From positions 28,219-92,218 of the forward strand of contig CAJURT010000003.1 of assembly GCA_910588875.1 (NCBI GenBank): a DNA stretch of 64,000 bases. The letters are read 5' to 3'. The DNA comes from an uncultured Lachnospiraceae bacterium. GTDB lineage: Bacteria; Bacillota; Clostridia; Lachnospirales; Lachnospiraceae. Shown piece by piece: positions 1-8,678 of the stretch. The notes under the pieces were generated by a model. The model made no database searches and was not told the origin of the DNA. It saw only the letters and a list, made by a program, of their open reading frames with translations. Made by a program: the position numbers and the translations under genes. How positions within the stretch are numbered: the first letter of the stretch is position 1; each line of letters starts with the position of its first letter.

Positions 1-2408
1 GAAGTTCCCAGCTGTCCCAGTTCATGGATCAGAATAACCCGCTGGCAGAACTGACCCACAAGAGGCGTCTCTCCGCCCTTGGCCCGGGCGGCCTGTCCAG
101 GGAACGTGCGGGATTTGAGGTTCGCGACGTGCATTACACCCATTATGGGAGGATGTGCCCCATTGAGACCCCTGAGGGTCCGAATATCGGACTGATCAAC
201 TCCCTGGCTACCTATGCCCGGGTGAATCCCTACGGGTTTATCGAGGCGCCCTACCGGGTGGTGGATAAGACGGACCGGATGAATCCTGTAGTTACCGATG
301 AGGTGGTTTACCTGACAGCCGATGAGGAGGACAACTTCATTGTGGCACAGGCGAACGAGCCTCTGGACGAGGAAGGCCATTTTGTGCGCAACAATGTTTC
401 CGGGCGTTTCCGGGAGGAGACTTCTTCCTTCCAGAGAAGCACGATTGATCTGATGGACGTTTCCCCGAAGATGGTGTTCTCGGTGGCAACCTCCATGATT
501 CCTTTCCTGGAGAACGATGATGCCAACCGTGCCCTGATGGGGTCTAACATGCAGCGTCAGGCGGTGCCCCTTTTGAAGACCGAGGCCCCCGTGGTGGGCA
601 CTGGCATTGAGGCAAAGGCAGCAGTGGACTCGGGTGTCTGCGTGCTGGCGAACCATGCCGGCGTGGTGGAACGCTCGGCCAGCAATGAGATCGTTATCCG
701 CAGGGATGACAATGGGAACCGGGAGGTTTACCATCTGACGAAATTTAAGAGAAGCAACCAGTCCAACTGCTACAACCAGAAGCCTATCGTCTACAAGGGA
801 GACCATGTGGAGGCCGGTGATGTGATAGCTGACGGCCCAAGCACCCAGAATGGGGAGATTGCCCTGGGCAAGAACCCGCTGATCGGATTCATGACCTGGG
901 AGGGCTACAACTATGAGGATGCTGTTCTTTTGTCCGAGCGTCTGGTGCAGGAGGATGTCTATACCTCGGTGCATATCGAGGAATATGAGGCGGAGGCCCG
1001 TGATACCAAACTGGGGCCGGAGGAGATCACCCGGGATGTGCCGGGCGTGGGTGACGATGCCTTAAAGGATCTGGATGAGAGAGGAATCATCCGCATCGGC
1101 GCCGAGGTCCGTGCCGGGGATATCCTGGTGGGAAAGGTGACTCCGAAGGGAGAGACGGAACTGACGGCAGAGGAGAGGCTCTTGCGGGCGATCTTCGGTG
1201 AGAAGGCCAGGGAAGTCCGGGATACGTCCCTGAAGGTGCCCCACGGCGCCTACGGCATTATTGTGGACGCCAAGGTGTTTACCAGGGAGAACGGTGATGA
1301 ACTGTCTCCCGGAGTTAATGAGACGGTACGCATTTATATTGCCCAGAAACGTAAGATTTCCGTGGGGGATAAGATGGCGGGGCGTCACGGCAACAAGGGT
1401 GTGGTTTCCCGGGTGCTGCCGGTGGAGGATATGCCGTTTTTGCCCAACGGGCGTCCCCTGGATATTGTGCTCAATCCCCTGGGCGTGCCTTCCCGTATGA
1501 ATATCGGGCAGGTTCTGGAGATCCATTTAAGCCTTGCCGCCAAGGCCCTGGGTTTTAATATCGCCACGCCCGTATTTGACGGTGCGGATGAGATTGATAT
1601 TATGGATACCCTGGATGTGGCCAACGATTATGTGAACACTTCCTGGGAGGAGTTTGCGGAGAAATATAAAGATACGATTAAGCCAGAGGTGATGGAGTAC
1701 CTGGGTGACCATCTGGAGCACCGGGAACTGTGGAAGGGTGTGCAGATCAACCGTGACGGAAAGGTACGTCTGCGTGACGGGCGCACGGGGGAATATTTTG
1801 ACAGCCCGGTTACGATTGGGCACATGCATTACCTGAAACTCCACCATCTGGTAGACGATAAGATCCATGCCCGTTCCACCGGCCCATATTCCCTGGTGAC
1901 GCAGCAGCCCCTGGGCGGAAAGGCACAGTTCGGCGGCCAGCGTTTCGGTGAGATGGAGGTGTGGGCTCTGGAGGCCTATGGCGCTTCCTACACCCTGCAG
2001 GAAATCCTGACAGTCAAATCGGATGATGTGGTTGGGCGTGTGAAGACCTATGAGGCCATCATTAAAGGTGAGAATATTCCGGAATCGGGGATTCCCGAGT
2101 CGTTCAAAGTGTTGCTGAAGGAATTGCAGTCCCTGTGCCTGGACGTGCGGGTGCTGCGTGATGACAACACAGAAGTGGAGATCGGCGAGAATATTGATTA
2201 CAGTGATACTGACCTGCGTTCCATCATTGAAGGGGACAGAAACTTCCGCCAGGAGGAGTCCTTTGAGAATTACGGCTATCAGCAGCAGGAATTCTCTGAC
2301 GGGGAACTGGTGGATGTGGACTCCTCCGAAGATCCGGAGGGCGATGACAGCGATTATGACGATTATATAGACGACCCTGAATTTGATGACCTTTCGGATG
2401 AGGAATAG
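1..2408 (+). CDS. rpoB: RNA polymerase beta subunit, 3' part
   Basis: This is the C-terminal part of the beta subunit, which forms one side of the RNA polymerase active-site cleft. The gene enters from the left edge; the reading frame is open from base 3, so the first ATG (base 24) is internal. The rifampicin-binding segment is at the very start (SSQLSQFMDQNNPL, then HKRRLSALGPGGL) and has the residues typical of a sensitive enzyme (Asp in FMDQN, His in THKRR, Ser in RRLS). The late GDKMAGRHGNKG and FGGQRFGEMEVWALEA motifs are present. The end is a very acidic tail rich in Asp and Glu. rpoC follows after 24 bases, the usual rpoBC operon. Confidence 0.98.
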   Translation, partial: SSQLSQFMDQNNPLAELTHKRRLSALGPGGLSRERAGFEVRDVHYTHYGRMCPIETPEGPNIGLINSLATYARVNPYGFIEAPYRVVDKTDRMNPVVTDEVVYLTADEEDNFIVAQANEPLDEEGHFVRNNVSGRFREETSSFQRSTIDLMDVSPKMVFSVATSMIPFLENDDANRALMGSNMQRQAVPLLKTEAPVVGTGIEAKAAVDSGVCVLANHAGVVERSASNEIVIRRDDNGNREVYHLTKFKRSNQSNCYNQKPIVYKGDHVEAGDVIADGPSTQNGEIALGKNPLIGFMTWEGYNYEDAVLLSERLVQEDVYTSVHIEEYEAEARDTKLGPEEITRDVPGVGDDALKDLDERGIIRIGAEVRAGDILVGKVTPKGETELTAEERLLRAIFGEKAREVRDTSLKVPHGAYGIIVDAKVFTRENGDELSPGVNETVRIYIAQKRKISVGDKMAGRHGNKGVVSRVLPVEDMPFLPNGRPLDIVLNPLGVPSRMNIGQVLEIHLSLAAKALGFNIATPVFDGADEIDIMDTLDVANDYVNTSWEEFAEKYKDTIKPEVMEYLGDHLEHRELWKGVQINRDGKVRLRDGRTGEYFDSPVTIGHMHYLKLHHLVDDKIHARSTGPYSLVTQQPLGGKAQFGGQRFGEMEVWALEAYGASYTLQEILTVKSDDVVGRVKTYEAIIKGENIPESGIPESFKVLLKELQSLCLDVRVLRDDNTEVEIGENIDYSDTDLRSIIEGDRNFRQEESFENYGYQQQEFSDGELVDVDSSEDPEGDDSDYDDYIDDPEFDDLSDEE

Positions 2409-2432
2409 AATAGAGAGAGAGGAGTATTGCTC

Positions 2433-5400
2433 ATGCCAGAGACAAATGAAACTTATCAGCCGTTGACGTTTGACGCCATTAAAATCGGCCTTGCTTCTCC
2501 GGAGAAGATCCTGGAGTGGTCCCATGGTGAAGTGAAAAAGCCGGAGACGATCAACTACCGGACCCTGAAGCCGGAGCGGGATGGTTTGTTCTGTGAGAGG
2601 ATTTTCGGACCCAGCAAGGACTGGGAATGCCACTGCGGAAAGTACAAGAAGATCCGTTATAAAGGCGTGATCTGTGACCGCTGCGGCGTGGAGGTGACAA
2701 AGGCCAGTGTCCGCAGAGAGCGTATCGGCCATATTGACCTGGCGGCTCCCGTGTCCCATATCTGGTATTTTAAAGGGATTCCCAGCCGGATGGGGCTGAT
2801 TCTGGATATTTCTCCCCGGGTGCTGGAGAAGGTGCTTTATTTCGCGTCCTATATTGTTTTGGATAAAGGGCAGACCAGCCTGCAGTATAAGCAGGTTCTC
2901 TCGGAGAAGGAATACCGGGAGGAGTTGGAAAAATGGGGCTATGGCGCGTTCCGGGTAGGGATGGGCGCCGAGGCGGTTCTGGAACTGCTCCGGGCAATTG
3001 ACCTGGAGCGGGAATCTGAGTTGCTCCGCAAGGAACTGCGGGATTCCAGCGGCCAGAAGCGTGCCCGTATTATCAAGAGACTGGAAGTTGTGGAGGCATT
3101 CCGCAATTCCGGGAACAAGCCGGAGTGGATGATTATGACCGTGATCCCGGTGATTCCGCCGGATATCCGTCCCATGGTACAGCTGGACGGAGGCCGTTTC
3201 GCCACCTCGGATTTGAATGATCTGTACCGGAGAATCATTAACCGGAATAACCGCCTGGCAAGGCTTTTGGAACTGGGAGCGCCGGATATCATTGTCCGCA
3301 ATGAGAAGAGGATGCTGCAGGAGGCCGTGGACGCCCTGATTGACAATGGCCGGCGGGGACGTCCGGTGACAGGCCCCGGCAACCGTGCCTTAAAGTCCAT
3401 CTCGGATATGCTGAAAGGAAAGCAGGGCCGTTTCCGCCAGAACCTTCTGGGCAAGCGTGTGGACTATTCCGGGCGTTCGGTTATCGTGGTGGGGCCGGAA
3501 CTCAAGATCTATCAGTGCGGCCTGCCCAAGGAGATGGCAATCGAACTGTTTAAGCCCTTTGTGATGAAGGAACTGGTGCAGAACGGCACGGCCCACAACA
3601 TCAAGAGTGCAAAGAAGATGGTGGAACGCTTACAGTCAGAGGTGTGGGATGTGCTGGAGGAGGTCATCAAGGAGCATCCGGTGATGCTGAACCGTGCGCC
3701 TACCCTGCACCGCCTGGGCATTCAGGCCTTTGAGCCGATCCTGGTGGAAGGCAAGGCGATCAAGCTGCATCCTCTGGTATGTACAGCCTTCAATGCGGAC
3801 TTTGACGGCGACCAGATGGCGGTGCATCTGCCCCTTTCCGTGGAGGCGCAGGCTGAGTGCCGTTTCCTGCTTTTGTCTCCGAACAACCTGCTGAAGCCTT
3901 CGGACGGAGGACTGGTGGCAGTTCCGTCCCAGGATATGGTGTTGGGGATTTACTATCTGACCCAGGAACGTCCGGGGAGCAAGGGCGAGGGCAAGGTCTT
4001 TAAGAGTGTCAATGAGGCGATTTTGGCCTATGAGAATGGGGTGGTAACCCTGCATTCGCGTATCAAAGCGCGGATGGAACGGACAATGGAAGATGGCACC
4101 GTGAAGAGCGGGATTGTGGAATCCACTATGGGACGGTTTATCTTCAATGAGATCGTTCCGCAGGATCTGGGCTTTGTGGACCGGAGCCAGGAGGAGAATC
4201 TGCTGAAACTGGAGGTGGATTTCCATGTGGGAAAGAAGCAGCTGAAGCAGATTCTGGAAAAGGTGTTTAATGTTCACGGGGCCACCCAGGCTGCCATCAC
4301 ACTGGATGATATCAAGGCAATCGGATACAAGTATTCCACCAGGGCGGCGATGACCGTATCCATCTCTGACATGACCGTGCCGGAGTCCAAGCCGAAGCTG
4401 ATTGCGGATGCCCAGGCAACGGTGGATAAGATTGCCAAGAACTACCGCCGTGGCCTGATCACGGAGGAGGAGCGCTATAAAGAGGTTATTGAGACCTGGA
4501 AGAATACGGACGATCAGCTGACCCATGACCTGCTCAGCGGATTGGATAAGTATAATAACATTTATATGATGGCGGACTCGGGAGCCCGTGGTTCGGATAA
4601 GCAGATCAAGCAGCTGGCAGGAATGCGCGGGCTGATGGCAGATACCACCGGCCATACCATCGAACTGCCTATCAAGTCCAATTTCCGTGAGGGACTGGAC
4701 GTGCTGGAGTACTTCATTTCTGCCCACGGCGCGAGAAAGGGACTTTCGGACACTGCGCTTCGTACTGCGGACTCTGGTTACCTGACACGACGTCTGGTGG
4801 ATGTGTCCCAGGATATGATTGTCCGCGAGGTGGATTGCTGCGCAGGGAAGGATATCCCGTTTATGGAGATCAAGGCCTTTGCCGACGGCAAGGAGACCAT
4901 CGAGAGCCTGCAGGAGAGAATCACCGGCCGTTATATTGCCGAGACCATCACGGATCCGGATACCGGGGAGGTGGTGGTGAAGGCGAACCATATGTGTACC
5001 CCCAGGCGTGCGGCAGACGTGATGAAGGTATTGGAGAAGCTGGGGCGGGATTCGGTGAAGATCCGTACCGTTCTTACCTGTAAATCCCATGTGGGCGTCT
5101 GTGCCAAGTGCTATGGAGCCAATATGGCTACCGGACAGCCGGTTCAGGTGGGTGAGGCTGTGGGTATCATTGCCGCCCAGTCGATTGGTGAGCCGGGAAC
5201 ACAGCTGACCATGCGTACCTTCCATACCGGCGGCGTGGCCGGCGGTGACATCACCCAGGGTCTTCCCCGTGTGGAGGAGTTGTTCGAGGCCAGGAAGCCG
5301 AAGGGCCTGGCGATTATCTCGGAGTTCGGCGGCGTGGTGACCATCAAGGACACCAAGAAAAAGCGTGAGATTGTGGTGACGGACACCGAGACCGGCAATT

Positions 5401-6179
5401 CCAAGACCTATCTGATTCCTTACGGATCCCGGATGAAGGTTCAGGATGAGCAGGTGATCGAGGCCGGTGACGAGCTGACTGAGGGAAGTGTCAATCCCCA
5501 TGATATCTTAAAGATCAAGGGTGTCCGTGCCGTGCAGGATTATATGATCCGCGAGGTGCAGAGGGTTTACCGCCTCCAGGGCGTGGAGATCAATGACAAG
5601 CACGTGGAGATGATCGTTCACCAGATGTTAAAGAAGATCAAGATTGAGGAGAGCGGTGACAGCGACGTGCTGCCGGGTACCTCCATGGATGTGCTGGATT
5701 TCAATGAGATGAATGAGGCGCTGATTGCAGACGGAAAGATCCCGGCAGAGGGCAAGCAGGTGATGCTGGGGATCACCAAGGCCTCCCTGGCTACGGATTC
5801 CTTCCTGTCGGCAGCATCCTTCCAGGAGACCACCAAGGTTCTGACTGAGGCGGCTATCAACGGGAAGGTGGACCATCTGATCGGGCTGAAGGAGAATGTG
5901 CTGATCGGTAAGCTGATTCCGGCCGGTACGGGGATGAAGCGTTACCGTTCGGTGAAGCTGGATACGGATTTTGCCATGGATGACGAGATCATGCTGGGAG
6001 AGGATGAAGAAGTGTTCCAGCCAGACGAGGAGGATGAGTTGATGGAGGAGGTTCCGGAGGTGTTTGATATTGATGACAGTGAGGAACCGGAGGACATCTT
6101 AGACATGGAAGGCCTGGAAGAGGAACCAGAGACAGACATGCCAGGGGAAGGCCTGGATGAGGTGGTTTCTGAAGAATAG
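2433..6179 (+). CDS. rpoC: RNA polymerase beta' subunit
   Basis: The beta' subunit carries the catalytic magnesium site of RNA polymerase. The active-site motif NADFDGDQMAVH places the three metal-binding aspartates at about residues 456, 458 and 460. The N-terminal zinc ribbon (CHCGKYKK then CDRCGVEV) and the second zinc site (CKSHVGVCAKCYG) are intact. The bridge-helix/trigger-loop region (QLTMRTFHTGGVAGGDITQG) is present. A TTG six bases upstream is in frame, but ATG 2433 sits 8 bases after a GGAG and is the better start. At about 1248 residues it is a normal clostridial length, with an acidic C-terminal tail like that of the upstream rpoB. Confidence 0.98.
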   Translation: MPETNETYQPLTFDAIKIGLASPEKILEWSHGEVKKPETINYRTLKPERDGLFCERIFGPSKDWECHCGKYKKIRYKGVICDRCGVEVTKASVRRERIGHIDLAAPVSHIWYFKGIPSRMGLILDISPRVLEKVLYFASYIVLDKGQTSLQYKQVLSEKEYREELEKWGYGAFRVGMGAEAVLELLRAIDLERESELLRKELRDSSGQKRARIIKRLEVVEAFRNSGNKPEWMIMTVIPVIPPDIRPMVQLDGGRFATSDLNDLYRRIINRNNRLARLLELGAPDIIVRNEKRMLQEAVDALIDNGRRGRPVTGPGNRALKSISDMLKGKQGRFRQNLLGKRVDYSGRSVIVVGPELKIYQCGLPKEMAIELFKPFVMKELVQNGTAHNIKSAKKMVERLQSEVWDVLEEVIKEHPVMLNRAPTLHRLGIQAFEPILVEGKAIKLHPLVCTAFNADFDGDQMAVHLPLSVEAQAECRFLLLSPNNLLKPSDGGLVAVPSQDMVLGIYYLTQERPGSKGEGKVFKSVNEAILAYENGVVTLHSRIKARMERTMEDGTVKSGIVESTMGRFIFNEIVPQDLGFVDRSQEENLLKLEVDFHVGKKQLKQILEKVFNVHGATQAAITLDDIKAIGYKYSTRAAMTVSISDMTVPESKPKLIADAQATVDKIAKNYRRGLITEEERYKEVIETWKNTDDQLTHDLLSGLDKYNNIYMMADSGARGSDKQIKQLAGMRGLMADTTGHTIELPIKSNFREGLDVLEYFISAHGARKGLSDTALRTADSGYLTRRLVDVSQDMIVREVDCCAGKDIPFMEIKAFADGKETIESLQERITGRYIAETITDPDTGEVVVKANHMCTPRRAADVMKVLEKLGRDSVKIRTVLTCKSHVGVCAKCYGANMATGQPVQVGEAVGIIAAQSIGEPGTQLTMRTFHTGGVAGGDITQGLPRVEELFEARKPKGLAIISEFGGVVTIKDTKKKREIVVTDTETGNSKTYLIPYGSRMKVQDEQVIEAGDELTEGSVNPHDILKIKGVRAVQDYMIREVQRVYRLQGVEINDKHVEMIVHQMLKKIKIEESGDSDVLPGTSMDVLDFNEMNEALIADGKIPAEGKQVMLGITKASLATDSFLSAASFQETTKVLTEAAINGKVDHLIGLKENVLIGKLIPAGTGMKRYRSVKLDTDFAMDDEIMLGEDEEVFQPDEEDELMEEVPEVFDIDDSEEPEDILDMEGLEEEPETDMPGEGLDEVVSEE

Positions 6180-6213
6180 AAGCAGGGATGGTACCTGCAA
6201 CGGGTTACGGAGT

Positions 6214-6250
6214 ATCCGCCACAGTGCGCCAATCACGCATTGTGGCGGAT
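6214..6250 (+). terminator. hairpin after rpoC
   Basis: ATCCGCCACA at 6214 pairs with TGTGGCGGAT ending at 6250. Pairing continues inward through TGCG/CGCA with one G-T wobble, leaving a 7-base loop. No T-run follows, so it may be a processing or pause structure, or a barrier to 3' exonucleases, rather than a classical terminator. It lies between rpoC and the HD-domain gene. Confidence 0.5.
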
Positions 6251-6299
6251 TGTATCCGTTGGCGTCGGTACAGGCAGGGAATGGTAAAGGGGAACGCTT

Positions 6300-6833
6300 A
6301 TGATACAGGAAGCGGCAAGATTTGCTACAAAGGCACATGAGGGTATGCTGCGCAAGGGCGGCAAGATGCCATATATCTATCATCCGCTGGAGGTAGCGCT
6401 GCTGGTTTCACGGATGACGAAGGATGAGGAAGTGATTGCTGCCGGATATCTCCATGATGTGCTGGAGGATACTGCGGTGACGGAAGAGGAACTGGAGCAG
6501 GCTTTTGGCAGGCGGGTTCTGGAGTTGGTGAAGGCAGAGACAGAAGATAAGTCCCTGACCTGGGAGGAACGGAAGGCGCACACGATCCGGCATTTGGAGG
6601 AGGCGCCTTATGAGGTGAAACTCCTGACCCTGGCGGACAAGCTGAGCAATATCCGGGCTACGGCACGGGATTATCTGTTTATGGGTGATGAACTTTGGAA
6701 CAGATTCAATGAAAAACGCCGTGAGAGCCATAAATGGTATGCGAAAGGGATTTTGGACGGACTGCAGGATTTGGAGCAATATCCGGAATATCAGGAATAT
6801 AAAGAGTTGTATCAGTTTGTTTTCGGGGCTTGA
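6300..6833 (+). CDS. HD-domain phosphohydrolase, Mesh1/SpoT-hydrolase-like
   Basis: A 177-residue protein with the N-terminal layout of (p)ppGpp hydrolases: an early AxxAHxG-type segment (ATKAHEGMLRKGG), YIYHPLEVA, then the metal-binding HDVLEDT (about residues 52-58), and later LADKLSNIRA. There is no synthetase domain, so it resembles free-standing HD hydrolases of the Mesh1/YfbR type. Such enzymes cleave the 3'-diphosphate of ppGpp or act on other nucleotides; which applies here cannot be told. The start has an AAAGGGGAA ribosome site. It follows rpoC by 120 bases and ends in its own terminator. Confidence 0.8.
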   Translation: MIQEAARFATKAHEGMLRKGGKMPYIYHPLEVALLVSRMTKDEEVIAAGYLHDVLEDTAVTEEELEQAFGRRVLELVKAETEDKSLTWEERKAHTIRHLEEAPYEVKLLTLADKLSNIRATARDYLFMGDELWNRFNEKRRESHKWYAKGILDGLQDLEQYPEYQEYKELYQFVFGA

Positions 6834-6851
6834 AATTTCAAGCTCCTTTTT
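6825..6851 (+). terminator. Rho-independent terminator of the HD gene
   Basis: GGGGCTTGAAA and TTTCAAGCTCC form an 11-bp stem with one wobble, followed by five T. It overlaps the last codons and stop of the HD-domain gene. Confidence 0.8.
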
Positions 6852-6959
6852 GTATAATAAAAATATCCTGTCAGGTCTTGGCAGGATTCTGTGGGGCGGG
6901 TCAGTTCTTGGCCGGTTATTCCAATACCAGAACATATAAAAAGAAGAGGAGGTTTTTAT

Positions 6960-8141
6960 TTGGGGAAAAGAAGGGGCAGGAAAGAAAATATGGGGCAGAA
7001 AAACCGAACCATACAGATGTTTTTGTGGTGCGGCGTGATTTTGGTTCAGATGGCAGTGCTTGGGAAGATGGATGTACACGCGATGGACAGTCAGCCAGGG
7101 ACAGAAGCAGGCATGCCAAAACAGGATGCCGGGGAAGGAACCCCAGAGGGATTAGATAAAATGATTACGGTTTATTCCGGATTTTATCAGAAAGCAGAGG
7201 ATTGCCCTTTGCCGGAAGAGGAGTATTTGGCAGAGAATGGGAGTTTTTGCCGTCTTTTTTCCTGGGAGGTGGAAAAAAGCATAGTTCCGGCCAGGAGTTA
7301 TCCAGTAGAGCAGGAGGTAGTTCTTTGTCAGCAGGAAGGGATTTCAGAGATTCCGGAGAACTTGGAGGTTTTTGTGGAGGAAGGAGGGAGGCAGTACCAA
7401 GTGATATGCAGGCTGTCAGAAAAGACGGTGGCCAGGGAGGAGTGGCAGGATGGCTTTTGCTTTCCGGTAACTTTCCATGGGTATTACGCTGACTCCTATT
7501 GGCTGGGGGATCAGTTGATAGCCGGGGAGGGGGAGGAGCCGTGGCTGGAGGGGCATGAAGAATTGCTGCTGGAGGAAATCGGGGTTTCACCAGGGGAATA
7601 CCGGATAATGGATGTCCGGTGGGACGGGGAGCCTTATGAGGATGATACAGGGGAACTTTGCCGGGGCGCCGTTGCCACAGGGCAGAAGCTGATGAGGGAT
7701 TACCGGCTGGTTTACCGTGGAGTGGCACAACTGCCGTCCTATGAAGCGTGGAGAACAGCGGCAGTTTATGGTATGCCTGAAGCGGCGGAGGATGCCGTGG
7801 AGGAGACGGGACAGGGGCAGGAAGCAGAGATTGTGTATATGGAGGAGACAGAAGCGGCAAAAGCAGCCATGGCCGGGGGAACAACATGGTGGGAAAAAAT
7901 CACCCATGTTTTGCTGGTAACGGTTGCCATTGGAGCGGCGCTGTTCTTTGGAGGGCTGATTTTGCTGGGGATTTTGTGGCTGGTCCGGGCCTTTTCACCC
8001 TATGGCACGCCAAAGGGCAGGAGAAAGAAGGAGGAGACGGGAAACCGTGGGAAATCCCGTTGTGTTTTGTGGTGGAATAGGGTAAGATATAGGGGAAATA
8101 AAGGGAGACATAAGGAGGAAAAGAACCATGATTTTTATTGA
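6960..8141 (+). CDS. membrane-anchored extracytoplasmic protein of unknown function
   Basis: Family not recognised. The chosen start is TTG 6960, which has AGAGGAGG seven bases upstream; ATG 6990 is an alternative, and an earlier ATG (6891) lacks a ribosome site. The protein has an N-terminal hydrophobic segment (MFLWCGVILVQMAVLG), an approximately 300-residue acidic region outside the membrane, a second membrane helix near the C-terminus (LLVTVAIGAALFFGGLILLG) and a short, very basic cytoplasmic tail. Two outer segments rich in Tyr and Glu suggest a folded ectodomain. Its end overlaps the start of the Spx-like gene by 14 bases, which implies co-transcription. Confidence 0.65.
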   Translation: MGKRRGRKENMGQKNRTIQMFLWCGVILVQMAVLGKMDVHAMDSQPGTEAGMPKQDAGEGTPEGLDKMITVYSGFYQKAEDCPLPEEEYLAENGSFCRLFSWEVEKSIVPARSYPVEQEVVLCQQEGISEIPENLEVFVEEGGRQYQVICRLSEKTVAREEWQDGFCFPVTFHGYYADSYWLGDQLIAGEGEEPWLEGHEELLLEEIGVSPGEYRIMDVRWDGEPYEDDTGELCRGAVATGQKLMRDYRLVYRGVAQLPSYEAWRTAAVYGMPEAAEDAVEETGQGQEAEIVYMEETEAAKAAMAGGTTWWEKITHVLLVTVAIGAALFFGGLILLGILWLVRAFSPYGTPKGRRKKEETGNRGKSRCVLWWNRVRYRGNKGRHKEEKNHDFY

Positions 8142-8475
8142 ATATCCCAAATGCAGCACTTGCCAGAAGGCGAAAAAATGGTTGGATGCCCATGAGATGG
8201 AATATAAGGACCGCCATATTGTGGAGGAAAATCCCACAGCAGAGGAGTTGAGGGAATGGCTCAGGCGTTCCGGCCTGGAGATCAAACGGTTTTTTAACAC
8301 CAGTGGGATGAAATACAGGGAACTGGGGCTGAAGGACAAGCTTCCAGGGATGACAGAGGATGAAAAGATCGCCCTTCTTGCCAGCGACGGTATGCTGGTG
8401 AAGCGTCCATTGGTGGTTACGGAGGATAAGGTATTGGCAGGATTTAAGGAAAAGGAGTGGGAGGAATTGTTATAA
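8128..8475 (+). CDS. Spx/ArsC-family thioredoxin-fold protein
   Basis: A 115-residue protein of the arsenate reductase/Spx/MgsR family. The N-terminal CSTCQKAK motif gives a CxxC redox pair at residues 9 and 12, followed by the family's RRSGLEIKRFFNTSG and KRPLVV segments. Spx proteins contact the RNA polymerase alpha C-terminal domain under thiol stress, while YffB/ArsC members act as thiol reductases; the sequence alone does not decide between them. The ATG has a TAAGGAGG ribosome site. Its TAA stop overlaps the next ATG (TAATG), so the two are probably translationally coupled. Confidence 0.85.
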   Translation: MIFIEYPKCSTCQKAKKWLDAHEMEYKDRHIVEENPTAEELREWLRRSGLEIKRFFNTSGMKYRELGLKDKLPGMTEDEKIALLASDGMLVKRPLVVTEDKVLAGFKEKEWEELL

Positions 8476-8651
8476 TGGGACCCTATGATTATGTGGTGGA
8501 GCAGATTGACGGGGATTACGCGCAGCTTCGCAGAACCGATGAGGCAGAAGGAGAGTTAAAGCTGGTGGCCCGTGCCTTGCTGCCGGCAGATATCGCGGAG
8601 GGGACGAAGCTGCGGTATGAGATGTTTGAGTATAGCATACGGGAGGGATGA
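8475..8651 (+). CDS. small DUF3006-like protein
   Basis: A 58-residue protein starting at the ATG that overlaps the stop of the Spx-like gene; an in-frame GTG at 8457 is less likely. The pattern VVEQIDGDYAQL followed by ARALLPADIAEGTKLRY resembles DUF3006 proteins, small beta-rich proteins of unknown role. It converges on the ATPase gene, 27 bases away, with no clear terminator between them. Confidence 0.65.
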   Translation: MGPYDYVVEQIDGDYAQLRRTDEAEGELKLVARALLPADIAEGTKLRYEMFEYSIREG

Positions 8652-8678
8652 ATTTTAGCCGGCGTATTGCACATCAGG

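Noticed and set aside
3636..5501. 621-codon minus-strand frame inside rpoC
   Set aside because: A shadow of the GC-skewed, highly biased rpoC codon usage; no motifs and no ribosome site.
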